A stretch of 57,180 bases of DNA. It comes from Croceimicrobium sp965656185. Lineage in GTDB: Bacteria; Bacteroidota; Bacteroidia; Flavobacteriales; Schleiferiaceae. The notes beneath the pieces were generated by a model, which saw only the letters and a list, made by a program, of their open reading frames with translations, had not been told where the DNA came from and searched no databases. Each line of letters begins with the position of its first letter. Positions within the stretch are counted from its first letter, which is position 1. Position numbers and translations under genes: made by a program. The stretch is taken from positions 1-57,180 of the forward strand of contig CBFHJH010000015.1 in the NCBI GenBank assembly GCA_965656185.1, read 5' to 3'. Of the stretch, positions 25,891-35,524 are shown piece after piece.

Positions 25891-28022
25891 GCCGTCATAG
25901 TTTCAGTAAAACCTATCAGGCGCAGGCCTACCAGGCTCCAAAAAACGATCGTCACACTTGGCATTCGCCTGAGGGTTTGGAGATCCCAAGTCTCTTTAGC
26001 CAGGCGGATTTCAAAAAATTAAAGCATACGCATTTTGCAGCCGGACTACCTCCTTATTTGCGCGGACCCTACAGCAGCATGTATACTTTACGACCTTGGA
26101 CCATTCGCCAATATGCCGGATTTAGTACCGCCGAAGAGTCTAATGCCTTTTACCGCCGAAACCTGGCGGCAGGCCAAAAAGGTTTATCGGTTGCCTTTGA
26201 TCTGGCCACACACCGTGGTTATGATTCCGATCATGAACGAGTAGTGGGCGACGTTGGTAAAGCCGGTGTAGCGATCGATAGTGTGGAGGATATGAAAATC
26301 CTCTTCGATCAAATTCCATTAGATAAAATGTCGGTTTCGATGACCATGAATGGGGCCGTTATTCCGGTAATGGCCTTTTACATCGTAGCCGCGGAGGAAC
26401 AAGGGGTTAGCCCAGAACAATTAAGTGGCACCATCCAAAATGATATCCTTAAGGAGTTCATGGTGCGAAACACCTATATCTACCCGCCCCTTCCTTCCAT
26501 GCGTATTATTGCCGATATCTTTGAGTATACCTCCCGCAATATGCCACGCTTCAACAGTATTTCAATTAGTGGCTACCACATGCACGAAGCAGGAGCTACT
26601 GCAGATATTGAATTAGCTTACACTTTGGCCGATGGATTGGAATATATCCGCACTGGACTAAAAGCAGGCCTGAAGATCGATGATTTTGCGCCAAGGCTTT
26701 CTTTTTTCTGGGGAATCGGCATGAATCATTTCATGGAAATTGCCAAAATGCGTGCCGGCCGCATGCTCTGGGCCAAGTTGGTAAAACAATTCGATCCAGA
26801 AAATCCGAAGTCCATGGCCCTGCGAACGCATAGTCAGACCTCTGGGTATTCGCTTACCGAGCAAGATCCGTTCAATAATGTAGCCCGTACCACTATTGAA
26901 GCGATGGCCGCGGCCTTTGGTGGTACACAGAGCTTACATACCAACTCCCTTGATGAAGCGATTGCTTTGCCGACAGATTTCTCTGCCCGGATTGCCCGTA
27001 ATACCCAATTGATCCTTCAGGAAGAATTAGGCATTAATCGCAGTGCCGATCCTTGGGGCGGCTCATGGTATGTAGAATATTTGACCGAAAAAATAGCTCA
27101 AAAAGCATGGGACTTGATCGAAGAGATCGAAGAGCTTGGCGGCATGGCCAAAGCGATCGAAACCGGTCTTCCTAAAATGCGGATCGAGGAAGCAGCGGCG
27201 AAAAAACAAGCACGCATTGACTCTGGTAAAGAATCGATCATCGGTGTAAATGCCTTCCGTAATGAAAAAGACGAGCCAATAGAATTATTGGAAGTTGATA
27301 ATGCCGAAGTTCGTCGCAAACAGATCGAGCGCATCGAAAGGATTAAGGCCGAACGCAATCAAGAAGCGGTAGAAGAAAGTCTGGCTCAGATCGAAGCGGC
27401 CGCCCGCGCTGGCGAAGGAAACCTTTTGGCCTTAGCGGTAGATGCTGCGCGAAATAGAGCAACCCTTGGCGAAATAAGTGCGGCCATGGAAAAGGCCTTC
27501 GGTCGCTATACCGCAACGATCCGCTCTATTAGCGGAGTATATCGCAATGAAATGAAAACGGATAATAAATTTCATCGGGCCCAAGAACTGGCCGACCAGT
27601 TTGAGGCCATCGAAGGTCGCCGGCCACGTATTATGATAGCCAAAATGGGGCAAGATGGTCACGATAGAGGGGCCAAGGTGGTAGCCACCTCATTTGCCGA
27701 CCTAGGATTTGATGTAGACATCGGTCCATTGTTTCAAACACCGGCTGAGGCTGCAAAGCAAGCGGTAGAAAATGATGTGCACATTCTTGGAGTATCTTCC
27801 CTAGCGGCAGGGCATAAAACCCTGGTGCCACAAGTTATTGCTGAATTACAAAACTTAGGACGAGATGATATCCTGGTCATTGCAGGGGGAGTTATCCCAC
27901 CCAACGACTACAAGTATTTGTTTGATGCCGGCGTAGTAGGTGTATTTGGCCCTGGCACTGTAATTGCCGATGCCGCCGCTCGTATTTTAGAAGTAATGTT
28001 AAATCAAGAAGAAAGCGCCTAA
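25887..28022 (+). CDS. mutB: Methylmalonyl-CoA mutase, large subunit
   Basis: Encodes the 711-residue catalytic subunit. The substrate-binding TIM barrel has RGPYSSMYTLRPWTIRQYAGF and SISGYHMHEAGATADIELAY, which carry the Tyr and His used by the enzyme. The C-terminal cobalamin domain has the DxHxxG motif in GQDGHDRGAKVV near residue 590, followed by GVSSLAAGHKTLVP and AGGVIPPNDY. Length is complete. It is in one operon with mutA, ybaB and meaB. In this phylum the enzyme serves propionate metabolism or propionyl-CoA formation; no epimerase gene is in the window. Confidence 0.97.
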   Translation: MSRHSFSKTYQAQAYQAPKNDRHTWHSPEGLEIPSLFSQADFKKLKHTHFAAGLPPYLRGPYSSMYTLRPWTIRQYAGFSTAEESNAFYRRNLAAGQKGLSVAFDLATHRGYDSDHERVVGDVGKAGVAIDSVEDMKILFDQIPLDKMSVSMTMNGAVIPVMAFYIVAAEEQGVSPEQLSGTIQNDILKEFMVRNTYIYPPLPSMRIIADIFEYTSRNMPRFNSISISGYHMHEAGATADIELAYTLADGLEYIRTGLKAGLKIDDFAPRLSFFWGIGMNHFMEIAKMRAGRMLWAKLVKQFDPENPKSMALRTHSQTSGYSLTEQDPFNNVARTTIEAMAAAFGGTQSLHTNSLDEAIALPTDFSARIARNTQLILQEELGINRSADPWGGSWYVEYLTEKIAQKAWDLIEEIEELGGMAKAIETGLPKMRIEEAAAKKQARIDSGKESIIGVNAFRNEKDEPIELLEVDNAEVRRKQIERIERIKAERNQEAVEESLAQIEAAARAGEGNLLALAVDAARNRATLGEISAAMEKAFGRYTATIRSISGVYRNEMKTDNKFHRAQELADQFEAIEGRRPRIMIAKMGQDGHDRGAKVVATSFADLGFDVDIGPLFQTPAEAAKQAVENDVHILGVSSLAAGHKTLVPQVIAELQNLGRDDILVIAGGVIPPNDYKYLFDAGVVGVFGPGTVIADAAARILEVMLNQEESA

Positions 28023-28023
28023 G

Positions 28024-28332
28024 ATGTTTGGAAACATGAAAGACATGATGGCTAAATTGCAAGATGCCCAATCTCAAGCCAAAGAAATGAAAAAGCGCTT
28101 AGCTCTGGTTGAAGTGCGTGAAGGCAATGCTGAATTAAGCGTTGTCTTAAATGCCAATCGTGAAATAAAGGATATCCAAATCAATGATTCGAGTTTACAA
28201 GATGCCGAGGAATTAGGCGACAAGCTAGTGATCACTCTTAATAAGGCCCTCGAAAAAGCTAGCGCCATCCACGAAAAGGAAATGCAATCGATGGCCCAGG
28301 GTATGTTACCGGGCATGGATATGTTTAAATAG
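28024..28332 (+). CDS. ybaB: YbaB/EbfC family nucleoid-associated protein
   Basis: Encodes 102 residues of the YbaB/EbfC family, small dimeric proteins that bind DNA. The pattern MFGNMKDMMAKLQDAQSQAKEMKKRL and the C-terminal methionine-rich tail (GMLPGMDMF) are typical. It begins 1 nt after mutB and ends 2 nt before meaB, so it is embedded in the mutase operon. In many bacteria ybaB is next to dnaX and recR, so this location is unusual. No role in mutase activity is known; it may simply share the promoter. Confidence 0.9.
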   Translation: MFGNMKDMMAKLQDAQSQAKEMKKRLALVEVREGNAELSVVLNANREIKDIQINDSSLQDAEELGDKLVITLNKALEKASAIHEKEMQSMAQGMLPGMDMFK

Positions 28333-28334
28333 GC

Positions 28335-29354
28335 ATGGATTCGATTAATCCAAATTTTAAACGCAGACCAAAAAGGGATATTCCGAATGCAGCCAGTTTG
28401 CTTGAAGGTATTCGAGCTGGCAATCGCTCAAAATTAAGTCAAGCCTTAACGCTCTGCGAGTCCAAGCTGGCATCCCACCGCGAAGAGGCTGAGAAATTAC
28501 TTCAAGCGGCGATGCCCTTTAGTGGTAAAGCCCTGCGCATTGGTATTACTGGCGTACCTGGGGTAGGTAAAAGCACTTTTATCGAAGCCTTTGGGGAATA
28601 TTTAATCGAAAGGGGTAAGAAGGTCGCGGTATTGGCTATAGACCCCAGTAGCGCAAGGACCAAGGGCAGTATTCTAGGCGATAAAACCCGCATGGAGAAG
28701 TTAACCCAAAATGCCCAGGCCTTTATACGCCCCTCTCCTTCTAGTGGCTCCTTGGGCGGAGTGGCCCGTCGCAGTAGAGAGAGCATCTTACTTTGTGAAG
28801 CCGCGGGATATGATGTGATTCTGGTGGAAACCGTTGGAGTGGGGCAAAGTGAAACAGCGGTAAAAAATATGGTCGATTTCTTTATGCTTTTGATGTTGGC
28901 CACCGCTGGTGATGAATTACAAGGTATTAAACGGGGTATCATGGAAATGGCCGATTTGATTCTGATCAATAAAGCCGATGACCCTAAGGATTCTAAAGTG
29001 AAGTTAGCCATGGGCGATTATAAAAGAGCCTTGCATCTTTTCCCTCCAAATGAAAACGATTGGATTCCCAAGGTATTAAGCTGTAGCGCCCTTCAAGGCC
29101 GTGGTCTTGAAGAGGCTTGGTTGGTGATCGAATCTTTTGAAAATGAACAAAAGTTAAAAGGCTATTTTGAGCAGAATCGAAAGGAACAAGCACTCCAGTG
29201 GTTTGAAGATAGTATTGGGGAGATTTTAATCGAAAAAGCTCGGGAGCACGCCAGCTTTAAAGAACAATACCGAGAATTGAAATCTTTAGTACTAAGCGGT
29301 CAACTAGAACCAGGGCTAGCAGCTCATCAATTGATTGACCAGGTTTTAGGATAA
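28335..29354 (+). CDS. meaB: Methylmalonyl-CoA mutase-associated GTPase MeaB
   Basis: Encodes a 339-residue G3E-family GTPase that guards B12 loading and reactivation of methylmalonyl-CoA mutase. The P-loop GVPGVGKST is at residues 73-81. Switch and base-recognition motifs follow (DPSSARTKGSILGDKTRM, VETVGVGQSE, NKADDPKD). The C-terminal helical dimerisation arm is present. The gene is the last of the mut operon and is followed by a strong terminator. The neighbourhood fully supports the assignment. Confidence 0.95.
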   Translation: MDSINPNFKRRPKRDIPNAASLLEGIRAGNRSKLSQALTLCESKLASHREEAEKLLQAAMPFSGKALRIGITGVPGVGKSTFIEAFGEYLIERGKKVAVLAIDPSSARTKGSILGDKTRMEKLTQNAQAFIRPSPSSGSLGGVARRSRESILLCEAAGYDVILVETVGVGQSETAVKNMVDFFMLLMLATAGDELQGIKRGIMEMADLILINKADDPKDSKVKLAMGDYKRALHLFPPNENDWIPKVLSCSALQGRGLEEAWLVIESFENEQKLKGYFEQNRKEQALQWFEDSIGEILIEKAREHASFKEQYRELKSLVLSGQLEPGLAAHQLIDQVLG

Positions 29355-29359
29355 TAAAA

Positions 29360-29397
29360 AACCCCTCATTGTAAAATCAATAAGGGGTTCTTTTTTT
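29360..29397. terminator. Bidirectional terminator between meaB and a convergent gene
   Basis: A 12-bp stem (AACCCCTCATTG / CAATAAGGGGTT, one mismatch) with a 6-nt loop is flanked by a run of A on the left and seven T on the right. It therefore has a U-tract on both strands and can stop transcription from meaB (plus) and from the gene ending at 29414 (minus). Confidence 0.88.
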
Positions 29398-29413
29398 AAA
29401 TACCTTTCTTCTA

Positions 29414-31018
29414 CTACACCTTCAAGGAACAAAATTGAAGCATTTTCTTCCTGGCTAGGAAATAATAAAACATTTGATCGTCTTCACTATAGTACATCAA
29501 GCTTGGCTTCATGTACATCTTGGGTTTAGCAAGCTTTGGCAATACCTTCGCTTTTCTTTTTCCATTCTTAATGTTGATGGTCTGAAGAACGGGCTGACCA
29601 TCTTTCAATTTAGTTAGGCTCTCCAAAAATTGATCTTGATTTTTACCGCCTCGGTTTACCGGTTCGTCGTTATAAACGATATGTAGCTCATCGCCTTGAA
29701 TTGCCGCATCGAAGCCAAAATAACCTAAGGAAGCTCTGGGGAAACCGAACCAGGTAGTCGCTTCAGAGTTAAAGTTAAATCCAAATAAAAACCTGCTCCA
29801 ATAGTGTTCTTGAAGCATCGGTACTCTTTCGGCCCAACGAATTTCTCCACTTTCGTTGAAACTTATCGCCATGATCTCTTCAAATTTAGTCTGTTTGCCG
29901 GTAACAACTCCGTTTTGACCACGACTAATTGTTGTATGGCGGGGTTGAGCTAAAAGGTAAAGATTCCCATCATCATCAAACAAAAATCGGGCATAAGAAA
30001 AGTCTTGGTTTATTTCGCCATCATGTTTATCGTACTTATCGTCTTCCAGTCGGAAAACATCAATGAATTCTTGATCGAACATGCTTAGCTTTTGTTCTGT
30101 GAACTCCTGGTTTAAGGGGTCATATTCGAAGTATTTGATTCCCTCGATTTGGGTATCACCTTCACTACGGTCCTGTCTAGATAAGTTCGCATCCGGCTGT
30201 TCTTTAGAGTCGGTGGTTTGATACATTGCTGTGAAGATCAAGTTACCGTTAGGCTTAAAGGATACCGCCCAATTTTTTAAACCGCCATTTAGCGCCAAAT
30301 CCTCCATAGGAAGAGCTTCTGCATACTCCTCATAGTCGTTAAAGGGGTCAAGCATCACTAAATCATTATCCCTAATAAAGTACAGTGACCCCTCGTCGTC
30401 TACTATAGAGCGGGTACTAACTTCAATATTCTTCCCGCTGATTAAGTATTCTCGATTAGCTACTTCCTCAAAGTTGGTATCGTAAAAAGTTAAGTCTTGT
30501 AAAGTATTCTCGGTCTCACTGTTGTAGACAATAGAATTAACCAAGACTCCTTTGTCATTCGGCGTGAAATTGACATCGAAATAAATGTCTCTAGCAGACC
30601 ATTCATACTGGTACTCTCCTAGCTCATAACTTTCTCCATACTTGCCAGTTTCGAAATCGAGTTCCATCGCCAGAAGTTTAACCCGACCCAGATCATCATT
30701 ATCTAATTTTAAGAAAACAATAAAACGATCATCGATAAAATTATATCGAAGTAGATCTACCTCGGTGTCGTCCCACTCGGGTAATTCCACCTCCTGCTTA
30801 GAATCTGGGCGCAAGCGTTCTTTATTGAACTTTTCCAGAATGATCAGTTCCTCATAATAGTCGGTAGTGTATAGAAAGCGTTCATCTTCGAATTGTACTC
30901 GAGGACTATATCCGTGAACATCTTGCTCCCAAATTTTGCCAAATTCCGCCTTTTGTGCTGAAAGTTGATTAAGGCCCAAGAGAATCATTGAGCTAAGTAG
31001 CAGATTTTTTATCTTCAT
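29414..31018 (-). CDS. Secreted protein of unknown function (paralogue A)
   Basis: Encodes 534 residues with a signal peptide (MKIKNLLLSSMILLGL, cut near LSAQ). I do not recognise a named family. Short repeated beta-strand-like segments such as FDDDGNLYLLAQ, FDFETGKY-like ELDFETGKYGE and FNESGEIRW suggest a beta-propeller. It is clearly related to the gene at 33312-34910: both have IKYFEYDPLNQEFT-like and FDQEFIDVF-like segments at the same positions. The C-terminus lacks an obvious T9SS sorting domain. The ATG is 1 nt from a run of N, so its promoter is not visible. Confidence 0.7.
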   Translation of the reverse strand: MKIKNLLLSSMILLGLNQLSAQKAEFGKIWEQDVHGYSPRVQFEDERFLYTTDYYEELIILEKFNKERLRPDSKQEVELPEWDDTEVDLLRYNFIDDRFIVFLKLDNDDLGRVKLLAMELDFETGKYGESYELGEYQYEWSARDIYFDVNFTPNDKGVLVNSIVYNSETENTLQDLTFYDTNFEEVANREYLISGKNIEVSTRSIVDDEGSLYFIRDNDLVMLDPFNDYEEYAEALPMEDLALNGGLKNWAVSFKPNGNLIFTAMYQTTDSKEQPDANLSRQDRSEGDTQIEGIKYFEYDPLNQEFTEQKLSMFDQEFIDVFRLEDDKYDKHDGEINQDFSYARFLFDDDGNLYLLAQPRHTTISRGQNGVVTGKQTKFEEIMAISFNESGEIRWAERVPMLQEHYWSRFLFGFNFNSEATTWFGFPRASLGYFGFDAAIQGDELHIVYNDEPVNRGGKNQDQFLESLTKLKDGQPVLQTINIKNGKRKAKVLPKLAKPKMYMKPSLMYYSEDDQMFYYFLARKKMLQFCSLKV

Positions 31019-31019
31019 G

Positions 31020-31118
31020 NNNNNNNNNNNNNNNNNNNNNNNNNNNNNNNNNNNNNNNNNNNNNNNNNNNNNNNNNNNNNNNNNNNNNNNNNNNNNNNNN
31101 NNNNNNNNNNNNNNNNNN
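31020..31118. other. Assembly gap (99 N)
   Basis: A run of 99 N between the two minus-strand genes. It covers the upstream region of paralogue A; the true length is unknown. Confidence 0.99.
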
Positions 31119-31123
31119 ATTGA

Positions 31124-33247
31124 TTATTTGCTGATATTTTCAAGATCGAATTGCGTTTCTATCCGCAGGTCTTTCATGCTAAAATTCGTTCCTACATCTT
31201 GGGCATGAGAATAAACCACCTTAGCCTGCTTTAGGTCGAATATGCCGAAGTAATAGGTATTGTATCCATCGAGGTCGATAACACCTACTATTCGACAGAT
31301 ATAACGAGGACTATTCTCTAGCTTATCCCCTAGATCTATTGATACTGGCATTAAGTCCAGATAATTAAAAGCGCGAGTTTCGTGGACCCATTCTTCTAGC
31401 TGACAAAAAAGATTATACGATTCGATGTCGGTTTTTTCGAAATCCTCCATGTATAAAAGCTTGGCGTCAATCCCCACTTCTCGAACCCATTTCTTCAAAC
31501 TCTCGGTGTAATGATGCTCCTGCTCCAAAGCATCCAATCGTTCTTCACGGTCTTCGCCAACATTACGCATCACTATGGTTGGATCAAGAATGAGCATTTC
31601 CTTGATGTTAAGACCAGCTCCTTCCTCTTCGATCCTTTCTCTGCGCTCCTCGTAATATTCCTCACGCACATCCGCCGGAGTCATTCTCCACTCCTTTATA
31701 CTATCACGAAAAGGAATGAACGAAGCCATTTCCTTTTGAAGCCAGTCTGCTTTTTGGGGATTGGAAATCAGGTAGCGGTTAAAATCCTGATAATGTCTTT
31801 GTTGCGCTCGAAAAAAGCCACGCGCTGACCGAAAATCCTCTTCAGACTTGGTGAATTCCGGAAGCTCTTCATTTAGCTTTAAAAACTCAGTCGGTTCTTC
31901 ATCGCAATAGACTACGAGGTATTTCGCTAATTCGCTACTGTATCGCTCGAGCCATTTATGCTGTGGAAAACGATCTTGGGCGCTTAGGCAAGCTTGTAAA
32001 GCAATCGTAACTACCTGACTGCGATTCATGCGTTTACACAAATGCACGATCTGCTCATAAGGCCCTTGCACCAAATGGCTGGAAGGCAATACATCACTAA
32101 TGCGGTCTACCGCTTTGTAGCTAGCCAAGCCATACAAGGCTTTAACCTTAGACAATAATAAGAACTCGTTATTTGGATAGGTTTTTTGTAAATGATATAT
32201 GTCGTAAAGAGCTCCGGTGTATTCCCCTATTTGAACCTTTTCTCGCACTGCTTCGAAACGTGACAATTCCTGAATACGGTTAAAGCGGTCTTCGCCTAAG
32301 CGGAAAAGCACACCAGAGTTGACTTTTCTTTGTACCAATGCGGCCTCGATCTGACCGCGACGTTCCCCAATATTTGGGTGCAAATGTTGACCGTCTGGAT
32401 AATCCTCATCCTTATTGATCTCACTAATCTCATCACGGTAAAATACACCAGGTATATCGTAACATGCCTGCGGCAGACAAAATGGATTACCCTCGACAGC
32501 GCTGCGTCCGTATGGTAAATAGCTATAATTTAAAGTTGTAAGTACGCTATCTACTCCTTTTAAGGAATAATCGGTTTCCAAAAAAAGTTCCAAACCAGTA
32601 AGGTCGGCATCTATTTCTTGTTCTTTGCTTCTTCCTACTAGTCGCTCCGCACGCGCTAGAGGACTGAGCGAATTAGTACTAAACCAGCCACCAGACTCTT
32701 CCTTATTGATTAATTGAAAGCGCTCATAAAAGTGTTCCCTTTGATAATGTGCGATTTCATGCGACAAAACGAAAGCCAATTCTGCTTCTGTTTTTACGTG
32801 AGCGAGTAATCCGATATTCACAGCAATTATACCATCGGCCAAGGTAAAGGCATTCACGGCAGGCGATCGATACGTATAAATGCGAATATCTTCTTTTAGC
32901 TCTGGGTGGTCTTTTAAAATGTAGTCGGCAATTTCATTAAGGTAAAGGGAAATGGAATCACCGAATGAATAACGGCCACTTTGCAAAAGGGCATCAATTG
33001 AATGATGCTGTTCTAGCCAGAAGTCATTAAGGTCTTCTTTAGACCCACCGTTATGCTCCGCTTGAGCCAAACTAGTTTTCATTTTTTCGGACCAGGAAAT
33101 CAGAAAATCATCTGGAATGGTGCCGGAACTGGCCAAATATTCACCTGGTGAATCTTGAGCGGAAACTGAAGTAAATGGGATAACGGTCGCTGCAATAAGC
33201 GCGAAATTCAGGCAGAGTTTACGAAGCATTTTAACTTTTGAGGCCAT
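31124..33247 (-). CDS. Secreted M48-family zinc metalloprotease
   Basis: Encodes 707 residues with a signal peptide (LRKLCLNFALIAATVI, cut near SVSAQ). The peptidase part lies near residues 80-330. The zinc motif HEIAH is near residue 163, and the third ligand region is KEQEIDADLTG near 210, as in M48/Oma1-like enzymes. The remaining 380 residues include helical, TPR-like segments (YTGALYDIYHLQKTYPNNEFL) and an acidic C-terminal domain. The enzyme probably degrades or matures periplasmic or outer-membrane proteins. It sits between two related secreted proteins, which might be its partners. The start may instead be the seventh codon (MLRKL). Confidence 0.85.
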   Translation of the reverse strand: MASKVKMLRKLCLNFALIAATVIPFTSVSAQDSPGEYLASSGTIPDDFLISWSEKMKTSLAQAEHNGGSKEDLNDFWLEQHHSIDALLQSGRYSFGDSISLYLNEIADYILKDHPELKEDIRIYTYRSPAVNAFTLADGIIAVNIGLLAHVKTEAELAFVLSHEIAHYQREHFYERFQLINKEESGGWFSTNSLSPLARAERLVGRSKEQEIDADLTGLELFLETDYSLKGVDSVLTTLNYSYLPYGRSAVEGNPFCLPQACYDIPGVFYRDEISEINKDEDYPDGQHLHPNIGERRGQIEAALVQRKVNSGVLFRLGEDRFNRIQELSRFEAVREKVQIGEYTGALYDIYHLQKTYPNNEFLLLSKVKALYGLASYKAVDRISDVLPSSHLVQGPYEQIVHLCKRMNRSQVVTIALQACLSAQDRFPQHKWLERYSSELAKYLVVYCDEEPTEFLKLNEELPEFTKSEEDFRSARGFFRAQQRHYQDFNRYLISNPQKADWLQKEMASFIPFRDSIKEWRMTPADVREEYYEERRERIEEEGAGLNIKEMLILDPTIVMRNVGEDREERLDALEQEHHYTESLKKWVREVGIDAKLLYMEDFEKTDIESYNLFCQLEEWVHETRAFNYLDLMPVSIDLGDKLENSPRYICRIVGVIDLDGYNTYYFGIFDLKQAKVVYSHAQDVGTNFSMKDLRIETQFDLENISK

Positions 33248-33311
33248 AAAACTAAAAAAATGTTAAAGGCTTCCAAAAGTTTCTTGATTTATTGCCAAGC
33301 CAATTATCTGA

Positions 33312-34910
33312 CTAAGGCCTAAAACGAATAATTTGAAATTCATCATCAAGAGAAAGTACTCCGTAATAAAGCCCTTCTAGCTCGCTGTAGAATATGTTTT
33401 TGGTCTTAAAATAAAGCTCATCTTCAAGCACCAGTTCCGACCATAGTTCTCTCCTTACGATCGCACCCTCTTCTAAATTGTAGCGGTGAAAGACCGGACC
33501 AATTTCATTAGCGTCCTCATAGACCTCAACCTCCTCATAACTTACCAAACCAGCTTCATTGTCTTCACTATCATTATAAAACAATTCTAAGCCTTCATCC
33601 CCCAAACGCGCATAGAAAGAGTAATAATCAAATTCACCCATGGGCTGAATGGACAGTTCTTTATCGGTAGCGGTAATCGCCATGAGTCCCGACTGACGCC
33701 AAGTATATGCTTGCATTTTGGGCACATAGCTTTTCCAGGTGGTTTTACCGCTCTGATCGAATTTCACCAGCATCAAGTCTTCAAGGTAAAAATACTCCCC
33801 TACCAATTCACCTAGACTAGTTAAGTAAGTACTGTAAAAAGGACGGCGCACCAATTTCTCTGCAATTAAATAACAGTCACCATTATCGTCGAAAAAATAA
33901 CGTTGTTCCGTAAAGCGCTGAGGAATCAGATCGGTTTCTCCTTGGTCGTTTTCCTCTAAAAATCGATCCACATAATCTTGCTCAAAATCATTCTTGCTCT
34001 GGCTGGTAAAAGTGCTAGTTGCTGGATCAAATTCATAATAGAGAATACCTTGAGTTTGAAGATCATCGTAGATCTCGGAAATCCTTGGCAGTTCAGAATA
34101 AAAACCATCCCGAGGATCGGCATCTTGATAATAAGAAGTAATAATTATTTTACCATTGGGGTTTATCCCAATTTGATCGTGAAAGGGAATCAAACTCTCT
34201 TCCTCAATTAAGGGTAGATCAAAACTTTGGACTTGCTCTATTTTGGCTTCCGGAAGCCAAATCAATTGGCGGTCGTTTACCAAAAATGCATTGTTTTGAT
34301 TGTCTATTGCTACCGTACTGTAGATCTCTTCAAGCTCCAGCTTCTGTGTGTATTTATAAAGACAGATTTCTTGGAGGTCCAGATCATAAAGGCCAAAACT
34401 CATTTCTGTTAGATCGCGGCTTGAGAGGTAAGCGGCATGTTGGATGATCAACTTATCATTTCGATGTTCTAATTTAATATTACCTCTTTCGCTGCGAGAA
34501 TCGTAATGATGTGAAAATAATTGAACTGATTGACCTATTTGGCGCTTTTCTAGATCGACGGGATAGGCAAAAACCGAAAAAAGCTCCTTACTGGTTTGAT
34601 CTTCTTGAATAAAAGCTACGATCTGTCCCTTGAACCAAGCGAGGTGTAAAAGTCGGTTCTCCACCTCATCTTTTACAGGAATATCAAGATCGAATTGAAC
34701 TTCCGGCTTAAGCTCTTTTTTGTTGTATACGATAACCCGCAACATATCATGCGAAACATTGGCCGTATACAATTTGCTTTCATCTTCATGTAGGAACTTC
34801 GGACTAAAACCATTGTCTTCCGTCTCGAAAACTTGACTTTTCTCCAAAAAGTTTTGGGCCTCCAATTGTAGAAACAGAAGGCATAATAGGAACGCAGCGA
34901 AGTAGCGCAT
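33312..34910 (-). CDS. Secreted protein of unknown function (paralogue B)
   Basis: Encodes 532 residues with a signal peptide (MRYFAAFLLCLLFLQL, cut near LEAQ). I recognise no named domain. It aligns by eye with paralogue A in order and spacing: ILYYEFDPATSTFTSQ, FEQDYVDRFLEEND and YFFDDNGDCYLIAEK. Repeated short strands suggest a beta-propeller or other all-beta fold. The M48 protease gene starts 65 nt after its stop, and the small membrane-protein gene is just upstream on the same strand. An operon of four genes (35460 down to 29414) is possible. Confidence 0.7.
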   Translation of the reverse strand: MRYFAAFLLCLLFLQLEAQNFLEKSQVFETEDNGFSPKFLHEDESKLYTANVSHDMLRVIVYNKKELKPEVQFDLDIPVKDEVENRLLHLAWFKGQIVAFIQEDQTSKELFSVFAYPVDLEKRQIGQSVQLFSHHYDSRSERGNIKLEHRNDKLIIQHAAYLSSRDLTEMSFGLYDLDLQEICLYKYTQKLELEEIYSTVAIDNQNNAFLVNDRQLIWLPEAKIEQVQSFDLPLIEEESLIPFHDQIGINPNGKIIITSYYQDADPRDGFYSELPRISEIYDDLQTQGILYYEFDPATSTFTSQSKNDFEQDYVDRFLEENDQGETDLIPQRFTEQRYFFDDNGDCYLIAEKLVRRPFYSTYLTSLGELVGEYFYLEDLMLVKFDQSGKTTWKSYVPKMQAYTWRQSGLMAITATDKELSIQPMGEFDYYSFYARLGDEGLELFYNDSEDNEAGLVSYEEVEVYEDANEIGPVFHRYNLEEGAIVRRELWSELVLEDELYFKTKNIFYSELEGLYYGVLSLDDEFQIIRFRP

Positions 34911-34938
34911 TAATCAGTATGTTTTAATTAGGTATAGC

Positions 34939-35460
34939 TTAGAAATTTGCCCGGATCTCTCCTTTCAGGTAGCGAATTGCCTTCTTGGTCGGGAAGGTTT
35001 CCATCTCCATTACCTTATTCAGAATATGCTTGCTAAGCTCGAAGGCATCAGCTTCCGGGTCGATTTCTTGGGCCCAGTTATTAATCAATCCAACCGTGGC
35101 CGATTTCGAATTTACCACCAGAGACCAAGCCTCATCGCTTAAATAGATCTGTTGCGATAAATTGTGTTCGAACTCAGTTCGAATACTTTCAGTAAGTAAG
35201 TTTCGATACTGACGGGCCTTGAGGCCTTTGGAAGAAACCCGGATCAAAAGGCGATCGGGGTGAATACGCTCTAAGAATAATGCTACCCTTTCATAGGCTG
35301 CCATCCGAACCGGTAAGGCGCTTTTCTGAGTTTCCTTTTTCAGAAAATACATCCGACGTTTCTCTTCGTTGTCCATAAAGTTAGACAACATCATGTAAGT
35401 AAGCACCAATAAGAATAGTGAGGGTAAGGCGTACTTTAAGATCTCTATGAATACCTCCAT
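34939..35460 (-). CDS. Conserved membrane-anchored protein of unknown function
   Basis: Encodes 173 residues with one N-terminal membrane span (residues about 9-28; YALPSLFLLVLTYMML). A charged soluble part has the segments KALPVRMAAYERVALFLERIHPD-like SALPVRMAAYERV and LTESIRTEFEHNLSQQIY, and the C-terminus KKAIRYLKGEIRANF. I recall similar uncharacterised proteins in Flavobacteria, but no function is known to me. It is transcribed divergently from the aminotransferase across 89 nt. A near -7 box (GATATTTG, minus strand) lies in that gap. Confidence 0.7.
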   Translation of the reverse strand: MEVFIEILKYALPSLFLLVLTYMMLSNFMDNEEKRRMYFLKKETQKSALPVRMAAYERVALFLERIHPDRLLIRVSSKGLKARQYRNLLTESIRTEFEHNLSQQIYLSDEAWSLVVNSKSATVGLINNWAQEIDPEADAFELSKHILNKVMEMETFPTKKAIRYLKGEIRANF

Positions 35461-35524
35461 TAGTAGGTGTAATTTTCAGGGTTCCAAATATCGTAAAAAT
35501 ACTAAGGTGGAGAAGCGAAATTTG

